Shown here piece by piece: positions 46,822 through 56,692 of a DNA stretch of 64,000 bases. Positions within the stretch are counted from its first letter, which is position 1. Every line of letters begins with the position of its first letter. Below the pieces are notes generated by a model. The model made no database searches. It was not told where the DNA came from and saw only the letters and a list, made by a program, of their open reading frames with translations. Source of the DNA: an uncultured Archangium sp. (GTDB lineage Bacteria; Myxococcota; Myxococcia; Myxococcales; Myxococcaceae); NCBI GenBank assembly GCA_903905455.1, contig CAIVGN010000134.1, forward strand, positions 1 to 64,000, written 5' to 3'. Both the position numbers and the translations under genes were made by a program.

Positions 46822-48030
46822 TTACTGGAGGGTGAAGGTGGTGATCACCACGCCGGCGCCCTGGTTGCCGCCGTTGGCCGAGCCCGGCTGGAACACGCCG
46901 CAGAACCAGCGGGTGGTGCCGTTGGCGCGAACCTCGACCTCGTAGGGGATGGGCGTGTTGACCGAGCAGCTACTCCAGTTGTTGGCGCGCACGGTGTACG
47001 TGCCACGGGTCGGCACGAGGCCCGGCGGGTAGATGATGTTCTCCACCGGGGTGCTGGTCAGGCCCGACGGGGGATCGGTGTTCGTCCCGCAGGCACGGTT
47101 GGCGTCGAGATCGAGCCAGCCCTTGGCGCCGCAGCGGCTGGGCACGTACGGGATGGGGAACGGGAGCGGGATCGGGGGCGGCGGCGGGTTCGGGTCGCTG
47201 CCCGGGTCGCCGTAGTAGATCTCGCAGGTGCCGCCGTTGGGCAGCGGCTCGACGACGTAGAGATCGAGGTCGCACTGCTGGCCCCAGCGCAGCGTGGCCT
47301 GCACCGGGCCGGAACGGCCGCGCAGCTCGCACAGCCCGCTGAGGCACTCGTAGCCCTTGGGGCACTCGTTGGTGCAGGCGCGCGTGCCGGCGTCGATGGG
47401 AATGCACCGCGCGGTCTGGCCGGCGTCGTTGAAGAAGATGGGCGGGTTGGTGCTGCCGGTGCCACCACCGGTGCCGCCCGAGCCGCCACCAGAGCCTGAA
47501 CCGCCGCCCGTCCCCGGCGCGACGCAGGTGTGGGTGTTGAGATCGCACAGGCTGCCGCTCACCGGGCAGTCGTCGGGCTGCATGCACTGCACGCAGGCAC
47601 CCGCCGGTGGCACCGTCAGGTCGCAGGCTGGCGTCGCTCCGCCGCAGCCCTTGCTCAGGGTGCACACCATGCACCGGGCTTGGCCACCGTTGGTGACCGG
47701 TAGGAGACAGACTGGCAACGCGCCGCTGCAGCCCAGCGTCTCCGTGCAAGCCGTGCAGGTGTTGGTGACCGGGTCGCAGATCGGCGTCACACCGCTGCAG
47801 CCCGGGGTGCACGCGCCCATCACCGCGCCCGCGTCGCTGCCCGCGTCCGTCGCCGAGCTGCTGCCGCCACCCGAGCCACCGGAGCCGGTCGACGCGCACT
47901 TACCCGTCGTGGGGTCGCACGCGAGGTCCGGGCCGCACTTCACCTCGGCACAGAGGTCGCTGGTCGGCCCGCACTGGCAACCAAACCAGGCAGAGAGAAT
48001 GAAGGAGACGGCGAAGGCGCGGAGCTTCAT
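46822..48030 (-). CDS. Cys-rich repeat lipoprotein
   Basis: The protein has 402 residues. The signal MKLRAFAVSFILSAWFGC has lipobox WFGC, with lipidation expected at Cys18. Residues about 40-175 contain Gly/Ser linkers and about four Cys-rich modules of 30-40 residues (for example TPICDPVTNTCTAC, TPACDLTVPPAGACVQC, GSLCDLNTHTC). Then comes a second Gly/Ser linker, one more Cys module, and a C-terminal beta domain with a Pro-rich loop (about 270-285) and DLDLYVVEP-like motifs seen in myxobacterial exported proteins. It is probably on the outer membrane or cell surface. Its role is unknown; it may share transcription with the ATPase gene 33 bases upstream. Confidence 0.8.
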   Translation of the reverse strand: MKLRAFAVSFILSAWFGCQCGPTSDLCAEVKCGPDLACDPTTGKCASTGSGGSGGGSSSATDAGSDAGAVMGACTPGCSGVTPICDPVTNTCTACTETLGCSGALPVCLLPVTNGGQARCMVCTLSKGCGGATPACDLTVPPAGACVQCMQPDDCPVSGSLCDLNTHTCVAPGTGGGSGSGGGSGGTGGGTGSTNPPIFFNDAGQTARCIPIDAGTRACTNECPKGYECLSGLCELRGRSGPVQATLRWGQQCDLDLYVVEPLPNGGTCEIYYGDPGSDPNPPPPPIPLPFPIPYVPSRCGAKGWLDLDANRACGTNTDPPSGLTSTPVENIIYPPGLVPTRGTYTVRANNWSSCSVNTPIPYEVEVRANGTTRWFCGVFQPGSANGGNQGAGVVITTFTLQ

Positions 48031-48063
48031 GACCCCGCGCTTTACACGGCCTCGGCCGCGCCG

Positions 48064-51000
48064 TCAGCCCCGCCCCTTCGGCTTGCGCCCCCTCGAGGGA
48101 AGCGCCTTGAGCAGCTCCAGGGCTTCCTTGGTCTGCTGCCAGACCGTCATCGCCTTCACGCTGCCCTCGGAATCGAGCTGCAGGGCGGTGCGCGCGGCCA
48201 GGGCCAGCTCACTGAGCCGCTCCTGGATGAGCAGCAGCTGCATGGCCATCTCCTCGCGGAAGGAGCCCTCGTTCTCGGAGGTCTGGGCCTGCAACTGGGC
48301 ATTCTGCGCGAGCTGTTGGAGCACCGGCCCCAGGTCGATCGGGGGCGCGGCCGCCACCGGCGCGGGCCGCTGGGCCACCGCCTGGGACAGCTTCTCGAGC
48401 ACGGGCCCGAGATCGACCGCGGGGGCAGCCGCCACCGGCGCGGGGCGCTGCGCCACCGCCTCGGCCAGCTTCTCGAGCACCGGCCCCAGGTCGAGCTGCG
48501 GCACGGCGACCGGGGTCGGGGCCTTCAAGGCCACGCCCAGCTTCGCCACCGCGTCCTTGAGCGCGTCGAGCCGGGGCCCCACGTCGCTGGGGGACTTCGG
48601 CTTCTGCATCAGCGCGAGCAGCGCGTCGAGGCGCGGCCCGAGATCGCTCTGCGGCCGCTTCCCCACCGCCGCGGTCAGCGCGTCGAGGTGCGGGGCGAGC
48701 GCTTCCCCACCTTGCTGCTGTTGCGCGGCGTCGAGCATCACCTGCTTGAGCTGCCCCAGCTCTTCACCCAGCGAGGCGATGCTCCCGGTGACGCGCACCA
48801 CGGGGTCGTCTTCCGCGCCGCCCTGCACCTGCACGCGCTTGAAGCCCCGCTTGATCTCGTCCCAGCGGGTCTTCTGCTCGGGCGACTGCCGGTGGCGCAT
48901 CTCGGCCAGCTTGAGGAGGTTCTGCTCGGCCGCGGCGGTGAGCGTCTGCGACTCGCTGGCGTAGTGCCCGTCGAGCAACGACTCCAGCTCGGGCTCGGTC
49001 ATCGCCGCGACGATCTTCTCGGCGAGCTTGCCCATGTTCCGGTAGCTGCCCTGGAGCTTGAAGGGCGGCTCGGTGCGGAACCGGTCGTCCTGGGAGGCGC
49101 TGCGGATGTACTCCTGGTTCACCTGCAGCAGCGTCTTCTGCACGTAGGAGAAGCGCCGGGTGACCTCGACGATCTCGTTCAACTCGGCGGCGCTGTAGCC
49201 GTGCTCCATCTCGTTGACCGAGATGGCCCCGCCCTGCGCCATGGCCAGCACGCGGTGGAGATCGGCCGTGGAGCGCGTGAGCAACGGCGCGGTGACGCTG
49301 TTCGCCGAGAGCGCGTTCTCGAGGTAGCTGAGCGCGAAGAGGTCCTGCTTGCCCCCGAGGATGTCGCCCAGGTTGTAGGTGTCGGCGCGGTTGGCGAGCA
49401 TGTCGGGGATGCGGAAGCGCTCGCCCGACTCGGTGTACGGGTTGCCGGCCATCACCACGCAGAACTTCTTGCCCCGCAGATCGTAGGTGCGCGTGCGGCC
49501 ATTCCACACGCCCTCGACCTTGCGGGTCGCGTCACACAGCGAGATGAACTTCTGCAGCAGCTCGGGGTTCGTGTGCTGGATGTCGTCCAGGTACAGCATC
49601 ACGTTGTTGCCCAGCTCGAAGCTGAAGTTGATCCGGTCGACCTCCTGCCGCGCGGTGGCGTTGGGCGCCTCGGTCGGGTCGACGCTGGTCACCTCGTGGC
49701 CCAGCGACGGGCCGTTGACCTTCACGAAGGTGAGGCCCAGGCGGCTGGCCACGTACTCCATGAGCGTCGTCTTGCCGTAACCGGGGGGCGAGACCAGCAA
49801 CAGCAGGCCCATGCGATCGGTGCGCTTGTTCTCGCCGGCCACGCCGAGCTGCTTGGCGAGGTTCGCGCCGATGAGCGGCAGGTACACCTCGTCGATGAGG
49901 CGATTGCGCACGAAGCTCGAGAGCACCTTGGGCTTGAGCTCCTCGAGGCGCAGCTTGTGGCGCGCCTCGTCGAGCAACTGCCGCACCTTGGCGCGGTACT
50001 TCTGCCAGGCAGGGGTGCGCTCTTCGCCGAACCACGTCATGCGCTGCTCGAGCTCGTCGAGGCGCACGCTCAATACCTGGCTCACCACCCGCGGGTGCTG
50101 GCCCAGCAGGCCCTTGACCTCGAACGACAGGAGGGCCGACGAGATGTCCCGCGAGAGCAGGTGCTCGTCGGCGGCGATCAGCGCGGCCGCCTCGGGCACC
50201 ATGGTCAGCCAGGTCGCCGCCTGGGGCCCGGCCTGCTTCGCGTGCGCCTCGAGCCACTCCCGCGCGAGGCGGAAGCGGCCGGGGAGATCGCCATCGAGCG
50301 CGCGGAGATCCTCTTCGAACACCAGGCGCTGACCGACGAGATCCAGCGCGGCGTAGAGGTCGTCACGCAAGGCCACGGCCTCGCCGGCCACCACGAAGCG
50401 CAGCGGCTCCTGGGCCAGCTCCTCGGACAGGTAGCGCGCCACGGTCGCCAGCTCGGGAGCCGAGAGGGTCAGCCGCGCGCTCTGTACGAAGCTCGTCAGG
50501 TGCGGCAGCAGTTCGTCAGCGAGCGTCTCCAGCGCCGGGGAGCCCGGGTAGCGGTGCCGGAGCCGACCGAGGCTCGACCCGCGCCGGTCGAACGCGCCCT
50601 TGAGCGCGTCCTCCCTCCACGACGCCCAGAAGAGCGTCGCCACCGCGCGCGGCCAGGCCGGGAAGCGCAGCAGGTCGGCCCCGTCGTACACGCTCAGGAG
50701 CTGCTCGAGGATCAACGCCGCGTCGGCGTCGTGCACCCCGCGCTCGTAGCCGTCGTCGAGGCGCGCCTGCGCAAACTCGCGCATGACGCTCAACAACCCG
50801 GGCCCGCGCACCGCGTCTCGCAGGGCCTGCAACGAGAGGCCCTTCTCGCCCCGCTCGGCCGCCCGCAGCACCGTGTGGGCGAGGTACTCGCCGCGGTACA
50901 CCTCCGGCGACTCCGAGGGCAGGTTTTGATCCCAATAGGCGCGCGCGGCGTCGATGTCGGGGTCGCTCAGGCGCTGCAGGTAGTCCGAGCCCGAGAGCTG

Positions 51001-53649
51001 CAGGTACAGCCCGTCATCGCGGGGGATGACGGTCGCCTCGAGGGGCTGGGTGTTGACGTTGAAGCGGTAGGGCCCGAGCTTGACCACCGCCGTGCCACCC
51101 TCGAAGAGGTCCTTTTTGTCGCGCAGCTGGCGCAGCGCGTCCTGCTTGGCGGTCTTGAGCCGCGAGTCGAGTTCGTCGGCCTTCACCGAGTCCTTGAGCT
51201 CCAGCAACTGCGCGGTCAGCGAGCGCAGCTTCTGCAACATCGGGTCGGCGGCGAAGTAGGTGTTGAGCTCGTCGTCGGTGGTGAAGGTGTTCGCGCGGCG
51301 GGTCACCGACTGCAAGATGCGATCGGCGGCGTCGAAGAGGTTCTGCCCGCGGCGGTTGCGCTCGTCGACCAGCACCTGCTTGCGCTTGCCGAAGGCCTCC
51401 AGCAGCTCCTCGCGGCGGGTGGTGAGCTCGGCGGCGAACTCGTCGAAGTCCGAGAAGCGGCCCTCGAGTTCCTCGAGTTGCAGCGTGAGCTTCGAGAGCT
51501 GCTCGTCACACTTCTCGGGGTTGTCGGCCAGCGACAGCGCCGAGTCGATGCTCTGGGCGAAGAGCTTGAACTGGCTGCCGAACTCGGCGCGCTTCTCCGA
51601 GCCGACCAGCTGCTTCTTCTTCGCCTGCACCGTGGCGCGGACGCGGTTGAGCTGCGCGAACACCTCGGAGATGTCCTCGAGGATCTTCGCCTTCTGCGTG
51701 GGGTCGCCGGCGTTGAGCCCACCCACCACTTCGCCCAGCAACGAGAGGCCGGTGCCCAGGCGCTCGACCTCGGTGACCAGGGGCGCCAGCTCGATGGTCT
51801 TGGTGACCTTCTCGGCCTGGGCCGACACCGTCTTGACGCCCGCGTGCAGCGGCTCGAAGGCCTTCGGCGTCAGCAGGAAGTCGACGCAGCGCTTCGAGAC
51901 GTCGTCGAAGGCCTGCTTCACCTCCGCTTCCATCGCCTCGATCTTCGGCAGCTCGATGTAGCGGACTTCGCGGATGGTGATCAGCTTGCCGAGCTGCGAC
52001 CGCAGCCCGCCCAGCGTGTCCATGAAGGCGTCGGTGGTGGTGAACTCGTCGGAGAGGATCTTCCCCAGCAACGCCTGCTGCGCGTCACTGGCCTGCGCGA
52101 GCGCCTCGGCGGCGCGGCGCTGCATCGAGAGCACCTTCTCGAACTCGTCGATGATCAGCTCGGCGTTCTTCTTGAGCTCCTGGATGATCGCCAGCAGCCC
52201 GATCTCGCCATGGCCCAGCCAGTGGAACTGGTCCGTCACCCGGGTACACGAGGTGACCAGCGCGTCGTAGCTGCGGCGGGTGACCTGCTGCGACTCGGCG
52301 AGGCGCTGCAGCGTGAGCACCTCCGAGATCCCGCGCACCAGCTCGGCGTTGCCCAGCTTGCCCAGGGCGCTCTGCGGCGTGGGGGCCGAGGCCGCGAACT
52401 CCGCCGAGACGAAGGGCGTCTGCCACACCTGCACCGGGTGCACGCGCGTGGGTTCCTCCGACATGGTGCGGAAGACCACCATCTGCCCGTCGGGGAAGAT
52501 CGAATACCCGTGGCAGGTGATCGGCGCGGCGATCTCCTTGCGCACCAGGTTGTACGGGAAGAGCACGTACTTCCCCAGGGCTCGCTCGAAGAACACGAAG
52601 AGCACGTCTTCGCCGTTGGGGCTGACCACCTTGCGCTGGAAGACGAGGCCGCCGACGTCCTGCTCGAAGACCTTGGCTTCCCCGGTCTGCAGCACGAAGC
52701 CGCCGGGGAAGATGATGCCCTGCTCTTCGGGCAGCGAGACGCACGACTGGCCGATGGCGTCGGCCCGGGTCACCTGGCGGGTGCGGGTGTTGAAGACCAG
52801 GTAGCGGTACTTGTCCTCGCGGAAGGGCAGCACCTTCATGAGGATCAACGCGCCGATGCGCACGTAGTGGAACTCGGCGTCGTCCAGCGACTGGATCGCC
52901 TCGTCCACGGGCTCGGCGTAGATGCCCTGCCCCGTCTCGGTGTTGTTCTCGACCTTGATGGTGAGATCGCCGCCCACGGTCTCGATGAACAGCTCGTCGA
53001 GGATGTTGACGTGCGGGTGCCGCCCCGAGACGAAGTGCTCGCGCGTCGCCCGCTCGTAGGTGAAGTCGTGGGTGGGCGGCACCACCACGTCGGCGTCGCC
53101 GCGGTTGTCGAGGTAGGTCAGCCGCCCCGAGGTATCGACCCCGAAGCGCAGCACCTTCACGTCGCGCAGCGTGTGCCCGGTGCGGAACGTGGCCAGCAAC
53201 CGCGCCTCGGTCTTCTCGAGGTGGTTGAGCCGCGCGTCCTTGTAGAAGCGGAACAGCTCCTCGAAGTCCTTCACGAAGCGACGATCTTCGAGGAACCCGC
53301 CGGCCTCGCTCTTGGGAAGCTCGGCGAAGTCGAAGGCGCCGTCAGCCGCGCGCGCGAACTTGTGCAGCGAGAACACGTCGCTCACGGAGCGCTCTTGCTT
53401 GAGCCCCATGAAGACGTTGAACCCCAGCAGGAGGTGCGGCCCCACGGGAACGATGTCCCGGGCGACGCAGTTGTGCTCGGTGCGCACGCGCTCGGTCCCG
53501 AGCACGGTGAGCTCCTGCCCACCGAACTCGGTGCGACGGCGCGTGTTGAGCGCCACGGTCTTCTCGCCCAGCGACTTCGCGGTCGACAGCAGCCGGGTCC
53601 GGATGACCTCGTAGCTGCCGCCGACGAGCGACGGATTTTCTTCGGCCAT
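48064..53649 (-). CDS. Large AAA 'DNA repair ATPase' (DUF3686-type)
   Basis: The protein has 1861 residues. The N-terminal 450 residues are the DUF3686-like beta-rich region (ETVGGDLTIKVENNTETGQG, DDAEFHYVRIG). A long helical, coiled-coil-prone middle (about 470-900) follows. An AAA module has Walker A PPGYGKTT near 1290 and Walker B VMLYLDDIQHTNPELL near 1350. A C-terminal region about 1650-1790 has imperfect repeats around LGPVLEKLxxAVAQRPAPVAAA. The family is named DNA repair ATPase in databases, but its biochemistry is poorly known. It starts six bases after the flotillin stop, so it surely works with the flotillin/OB-fold membrane proteins, perhaps as a membrane-linked remodelling ATPase. 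Confidence 0.8.
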   Translation of the reverse strand: MAEENPSLVGGSYEVIRTRLLSTAKSLGEKTVALNTRRRTEFGGQELTVLGTERVRTEHNCVARDIVPVGPHLLLGFNVFMGLKQERSVSDVFSLHKFARAADGAFDFAELPKSEAGGFLEDRRFVKDFEELFRFYKDARLNHLEKTEARLLATFRTGHTLRDVKVLRFGVDTSGRLTYLDNRGDADVVVPPTHDFTYERATREHFVSGRHPHVNILDELFIETVGGDLTIKVENNTETGQGIYAEPVDEAIQSLDDAEFHYVRIGALILMKVLPFREDKYRYLVFNTRTRQVTRADAIGQSCVSLPEEQGIIFPGGFVLQTGEAKVFEQDVGGLVFQRKVVSPNGEDVLFVFFERALGKYVLFPYNLVRKEIAAPITCHGYSIFPDGQMVVFRTMSEEPTRVHPVQVWQTPFVSAEFAASAPTPQSALGKLGNAELVRGISEVLTLQRLAESQQVTRRSYDALVTSCTRVTDQFHWLGHGEIGLLAIIQELKKNAELIIDEFEKVLSMQRRAAEALAQASDAQQALLGKILSDEFTTTDAFMDTLGGLRSQLGKLITIREVRYIELPKIEAMEAEVKQAFDDVSKRCVDFLLTPKAFEPLHAGVKTVSAQAEKVTKTIELAPLVTEVERLGTGLSLLGEVVGGLNAGDPTQKAKILEDISEVFAQLNRVRATVQAKKKQLVGSEKRAEFGSQFKLFAQSIDSALSLADNPEKCDEQLSKLTLQLEELEGRFSDFDEFAAELTTRREELLEAFGKRKQVLVDERNRRGQNLFDAADRILQSVTRRANTFTTDDELNTYFAADPMLQKLRSLTAQLLELKDSVKADELDSRLKTAKQDALRQLRDKKDLFEGGTAVVKLGPYRFNVNTQPLEATVIPRDDGLYLQLSGSDYLQRLSDPDIDAARAYWDQNLPSESPEVYRGEYLAHTVLRAAERGEKGLSLQALRDAVRGPGLLSVMREFAQARLDDGYERGVHDADAALILEQLLSVYDGADLLRFPAWPRAVATLFWASWREDALKGAFDRRGSSLGRLRHRYPGSPALETLADELLPHLTSFVQSARLTLSAPELATVARYLSEELAQEPLRFVVAGEAVALRDDLYAALDLVGQRLVFEEDLRALDGDLPGRFRLAREWLEAHAKQAGPQAATWLTMVPEAAALIAADEHLLSRDISSALLSFEVKGLLGQHPRVVSQVLSVRLDELEQRMTWFGEERTPAWQKYRAKVRQLLDEARHKLRLEELKPKVLSSFVRNRLIDEVYLPLIGANLAKQLGVAGENKRTDRMGLLLLVSPPGYGKTTLMEYVASRLGLTFVKVNGPSLGHEVTSVDPTEAPNATARQEVDRINFSFELGNNVMLYLDDIQHTNPELLQKFISLCDATRKVEGVWNGRTRTYDLRGKKFCVVMAGNPYTESGERFRIPDMLANRADTYNLGDILGGKQDLFALSYLENALSANSVTAPLLTRSTADLHRVLAMAQGGAISVNEMEHGYSAAELNEIVEVTRRFSYVQKTLLQVNQEYIRSASQDDRFRTEPPFKLQGSYRNMGKLAEKIVAAMTEPELESLLDGHYASESQTLTAAAEQNLLKLAEMRHRQSPEQKTRWDEIKRGFKRVQVQGGAEDDPVVRVTGSIASLGEELGQLKQVMLDAAQQQQGGEALAPHLDALTAAVGKRPQSDLGPRLDALLALMQKPKSPSDVGPRLDALKDAVAKLGVALKAPTPVAVPQLDLGPVLEKLAEAVAQRPAPVAAAPAVDLGPVLEKLSQAVAQRPAPVAAAPPIDLGPVLQQLAQNAQLQAQTSENEGSFREEMAMQLLLIQERLSELALAARTALQLDSEGSVKAMTVWQQTKEALELLKALPSRGRKPKGRG
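48300..48690 (-). repeat. C-terminal tandem repeats of the large ATPase
   Basis: Two units matching DLGPVLEKLxxAVAQRPAPV are followed by a third, shorter DLGPVLQQLAQ. Upstream are two looser LGPRLDALxxxM/V units. Each is about 26-34 residues and helical, with Ala/Pro linkers. DNA identity between the two best copies is high, pointing to recent duplication. The likely role is oligomerisation or partner binding. Confidence 0.7.
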
Positions 53650-53655
53650 GAGCGC

Positions 53656-55752
53656 TTACTTCGAAGGCGTGGCGAGCTTGGACATGAGGGCCGCGGCCGC
53701 GAGGTTCTGCGCGTCCTGCGTCACGCCGGGCTTCGAGAGGATGTCCTTGAGATCCTGCGGCAGCTCCCGCTCGCCCGACAGGTAGGGCTTGAGGAAGGTC
53801 TTCATGGTGTCGGTGCTCGTCGCGGTCGCCTCCACGGCGTGCGAGAGCGAGACCGCGCGGACGAACTGGTCGAAGAAGGCGCCGTCGCCGCCCACGATGT
53901 TGATCTTCGCGCTCGCCATGGCCGTGGCCATGACCTGCGCCTGGCTGGCCGCGATGTCGCGCCGCACGTGCAGGGTCTCCATCTCGACCTGCTTCTCCTT
54001 GTCGAGGCGCAGGCGGAACTCCTCGTGGTCCTTGGTCGCGCCCTGCAGCAGGGCCATGGCCTTGGCCTTCTCCGAGAGGCCGCGGGCCTCGGCCAGCAGC
54101 TTCTCCTGCACGCCCACCGACTCGGCGAGCGCCATCAAGCGCACCGCCTCGGCCTGGGCGTTGCCCTTCTTCTGCAGCGCCTCGGCTTCCGCCTCGAGCA
54201 CCTTGGCGTGCGCCAGGCCCTTCTGCTGATCGCCCTCGGCCTCGGCCAGCAGCTTCTGGCGCAGCACGTTGGCATTGGCCTGGCCCTGCTTCTCGGTGGC
54301 CACGGCGTCGGCTTCACGCACGCGCACCTGGGCGAGCCCCTGCTTCTCCTGCGCGAGCGCCTGGGCCTCGAGCACGCGCGCCTGGGCCAGGCCCTCGGCG
54401 GCCGCTTCGGCCTGGTGACCTTCGGACTGGCGGATCTTCGCGCGGGCTTCCTTGTCCGCCGACTCCAGCATCGCCTCGGCGGTGATCAGCCGCTGGCGGG
54501 CCTCGTGCTTCGAGACCTCCTCGTTGGCCTCGGCGGCCTTCACGCGCTCCACGGAGAGCTCGCCGGCGCGGGCCTCGGCGTCGATGATCGCCGCTTCCTT
54601 CTTGCGGTTGGCCTCGGCCACCAGGCGCAGCTGCTTGATGTTCTCCTCTTCGAAGGCGACCTTCTTGTCGACGGCGATGCGGGTGCTGATCACGTCGGCG
54701 ATGGCCTTGCGCTCGGTCTCCAGCGCCTTCTCCTTGCCGATGCGCTGCAGCTCGACCTCGCGCTCACGCGAGATGGCCTCCAGGGCCCGGTCCTTGGCGA
54801 CGCGCTCGGTCTCGATGCCCACCACGCGCTCGCGGTTCTTCTCGGCGACCTGCACCTGGCGGGTCTTGTTCTGCTCGTTGATCTGCAGCTCTTCCTCGGC
54901 GCGCACCCGGGCCAGCTCGGCCTTCAGGTGCTCTTCCTGCTGCACGCGCTGGGTCTCGGCCTGCTCGCGCGCCTGGATGGTGTCGATCTCGCGCTTCTGC
55001 TTGGCCTGGGCCTCGGCGCGCTGGCGCTCGAGCGCGAACACGGCCTCGTCGGCCTCGACGTTCTGCTTGGTGATCTTCTTGCGCTCGTCCTGGCGGAAGT
55101 CGTTGGTGAGCACGTTCTGGATGGTGGTCAGCTCGGTGATCTTCCGGATGCCCTGGGCGTCCAGGATGTTCTCCTTGTCGAGCATCTCGAGGGGCGTCTG
55201 CTCGAGGTAGTCGATGGCCACGTCTTCGAGCATGTACCCGTTGAGGTCCTTGCCGATGACCGAGACGATCTGGTCCTTGAAGACCTCGCGCTCCTTGTAG
55301 AGGTCCTCGAAGTTGAGGCGCTTGCCGACGGTCTTCAGGCCTTCCGAGAACTTGGCCTCGAAGAGCTCCTGCAGGGTCGCGAGGTCAGAGGCGCGCACGC
55401 AGCCGACGGCGCCGGCCACCTTGAGCACGTCTTCCACCGTCTTGTTCACGCGCACGAAGAAGCTGACCTTGATGTCGGCGCGGATGTTGTCGGCGCAGAT
55501 CAGGCCCTGCTTCCCGCGGCGGTCGATCTCGATCGACTTGAGCGAGATGTCCATCACCTCAGCGCGATGGATGATGGGGATCACCACTGCCCCGGTGAAC
55601 GACACCTTGGGCTCGGGCTTCATGGTGTTGACGATGAGCACCTGGCCCTGCGCGACCTGTCGGTAGAACCGCGCGATCAGCATCGCGAAGCCCACGAGGA
55701 GCAGCAGGCCGATGCCAATGGCGGAGAGGATGGCGGTGATTGTCGGAGACAT
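53656..55752 (-). CDS. Flotillin/SPFH-domain protein (YqiK-like)
   Basis: The protein has 698 residues. One N-terminal membrane segment (about 5-28) is followed by the SPFH domain (about 35-215: SLKSIEIDRRGKQGLICADNIR, GYMLEDVAIDYLEQTPL) and a very long coiled coil (about 220-600) rich in Glu, Ala and Lys repeats. A globular tail ends in LAAAALMSKLATPSK. Flotillins form inner-membrane cages that organise microdomains. It lies 48 bases after the OB-fold membrane protein and six bases before the large ATPase, a three-gene set. Similar YqiJ-YqiK pairs exist in enterics, but the added ATPase points to a distinct machine. Confidence 0.88.
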   Translation of the reverse strand: MSPTITAILSAIGIGLLLLVGFAMLIARFYRQVAQGQVLIVNTMKPEPKVSFTGAVVIPIIHRAEVMDISLKSIEIDRRGKQGLICADNIRADIKVSFFVRVNKTVEDVLKVAGAVGCVRASDLATLQELFEAKFSEGLKTVGKRLNFEDLYKEREVFKDQIVSVIGKDLNGYMLEDVAIDYLEQTPLEMLDKENILDAQGIRKITELTTIQNVLTNDFRQDERKKITKQNVEADEAVFALERQRAEAQAKQKREIDTIQAREQAETQRVQQEEHLKAELARVRAEEELQINEQNKTRQVQVAEKNRERVVGIETERVAKDRALEAISREREVELQRIGKEKALETERKAIADVISTRIAVDKKVAFEEENIKQLRLVAEANRKKEAAIIDAEARAGELSVERVKAAEANEEVSKHEARQRLITAEAMLESADKEARAKIRQSEGHQAEAAAEGLAQARVLEAQALAQEKQGLAQVRVREADAVATEKQGQANANVLRQKLLAEAEGDQQKGLAHAKVLEAEAEALQKKGNAQAEAVRLMALAESVGVQEKLLAEARGLSEKAKAMALLQGATKDHEEFRLRLDKEKQVEMETLHVRRDIAASQAQVMATAMASAKINIVGGDGAFFDQFVRAVSLSHAVEATATSTDTMKTFLKPYLSGERELPQDLKDILSKPGVTQDAQNLAAAALMSKLATPSK

Positions 55753-55800
55753 CGTGTGTGTTCCCCCTTGCGTGAAAAGAAGAGCGGGCGAGCTGACGTG

Positions 55801-56547
55801 TCAGCGGCGCCGCACCCGACCAGAGATGATCTGCGCCGCCCGGGTCGGGTCGTTCAGCGCTTCGATTTCTTGTGGCAGGAGCCAGTCGACGGGCTCGATC
55901 TCGTAGATGCCCTTGGCGGCGTCGAAGTCGATGAGGATCGCCCGGTCACCCTTCTTGAGCGTGTTGGGCTTGGCGCAGACCACGTGCACGTTGAGCCCGG
56001 CGCCACCGTCGGCCACCAGCGCGGTGCCGAAGCCCGCGTCGACCTTGCCGCTGGTGATGCTGCAGATCTGGCCGAGGCAGTCGCGGCTGCGCGCCGGGTT
56101 GCTCTGGTTGAGGGCCTTGCCCAGCGGCTGCAGCAGGAAGGCGGCGCCGAACAAGCCGACCACCAGCGAGCCGACGAGCACCAGGGCCTGCAGCACCACG
56201 GCTTCGGGGCCGATCCACAGCGTGGCCAGCACGCAGGTCAGCCACGAGACGAGCAACGCGGTGCTGCCGGTGATGGTGACCGGCACCCGGGCGAGGCCCA
56301 GCACCGACAACACGCCGCTCTCGGCCAGCTCGTGGTGATCGTGCCCATGCCCCGCGACCTCGGCGCTACCCTTGAGCGCCCCGAGCACCGCTTCACTGGC
56401 GCCCTTCACCCCACCCGTCGCCGCGTCGGCCGCGTCGAAGGCCGCACCGGTGACCAGGGCGAAGACCCAGTACCCGATGACCACGCCAAGCAGCACCGTG
56501 AGGGGAACGGTGGGGAACGTGGTGATGGCGGTGAGGAACGGCTCCAT
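55801..56547 (-). CDS. Membrane protein with OB-fold domain (YqiJ-like, NfeD-type)
   Basis: The protein has 248 residues from the ATG at 56547; a GTG at 56568 would add seven residues. The N-terminal half has about three to four membrane segments (FPTVPLTVLLGVVIGYWVF, ALLVSWLTCVLATLWI, ALVLVGSLVVGLFGAAFLL), with a short His-rich loop (GHGHDHHE) between the first two. The C-terminal part (about 160-248) is the small OB-like beta barrel of NfeD/YqiJ proteins (ICSITSGKVDAGFGTALVADGG). Such proteins partner flotillins. It is first in the operon with the flotillin and the large ATPase. The His-rich loop could bind metal, which is speculative. Confidence 0.82.
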   Translation of the reverse strand: MEPFLTAITTFPTVPLTVLLGVVIGYWVFALVTGAAFDAADAATGGVKGASEAVLGALKGSAEVAGHGHDHHELAESGVLSVLGLARVPVTITGSTALLVSWLTCVLATLWIGPEAVVLQALVLVGSLVVGLFGAAFLLQPLGKALNQSNPARSRDCLGQICSITSGKVDAGFGTALVADGGAGLNVHVVCAKPNTLKKGDRAILIDFDAAKGIYEIEPVDWLLPQEIEALNDPTRAAQIISGRVRRR

Positions 56548-56692
56548 GAATGCGCGGCACTCGACCACGCGAAGGCGTCAGGTACCAACGCAAAACCGGG
56601 CCCCCCCCTGCCCGCAAGATTTCCGCATTTTCTCGACGGAGAACGACAGGCAAGGCCGCTTTGGGCTCAAGCCTGAACCGCGGCGTCCAGCA

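Noticed and set aside
48316-56676. Very long plus-strand frame opposite the ATPase/flotillin operon
   Set aside because: Leu/Glu/His/Arg-rich translation without any recognised motif; the minus-strand genes are clear.
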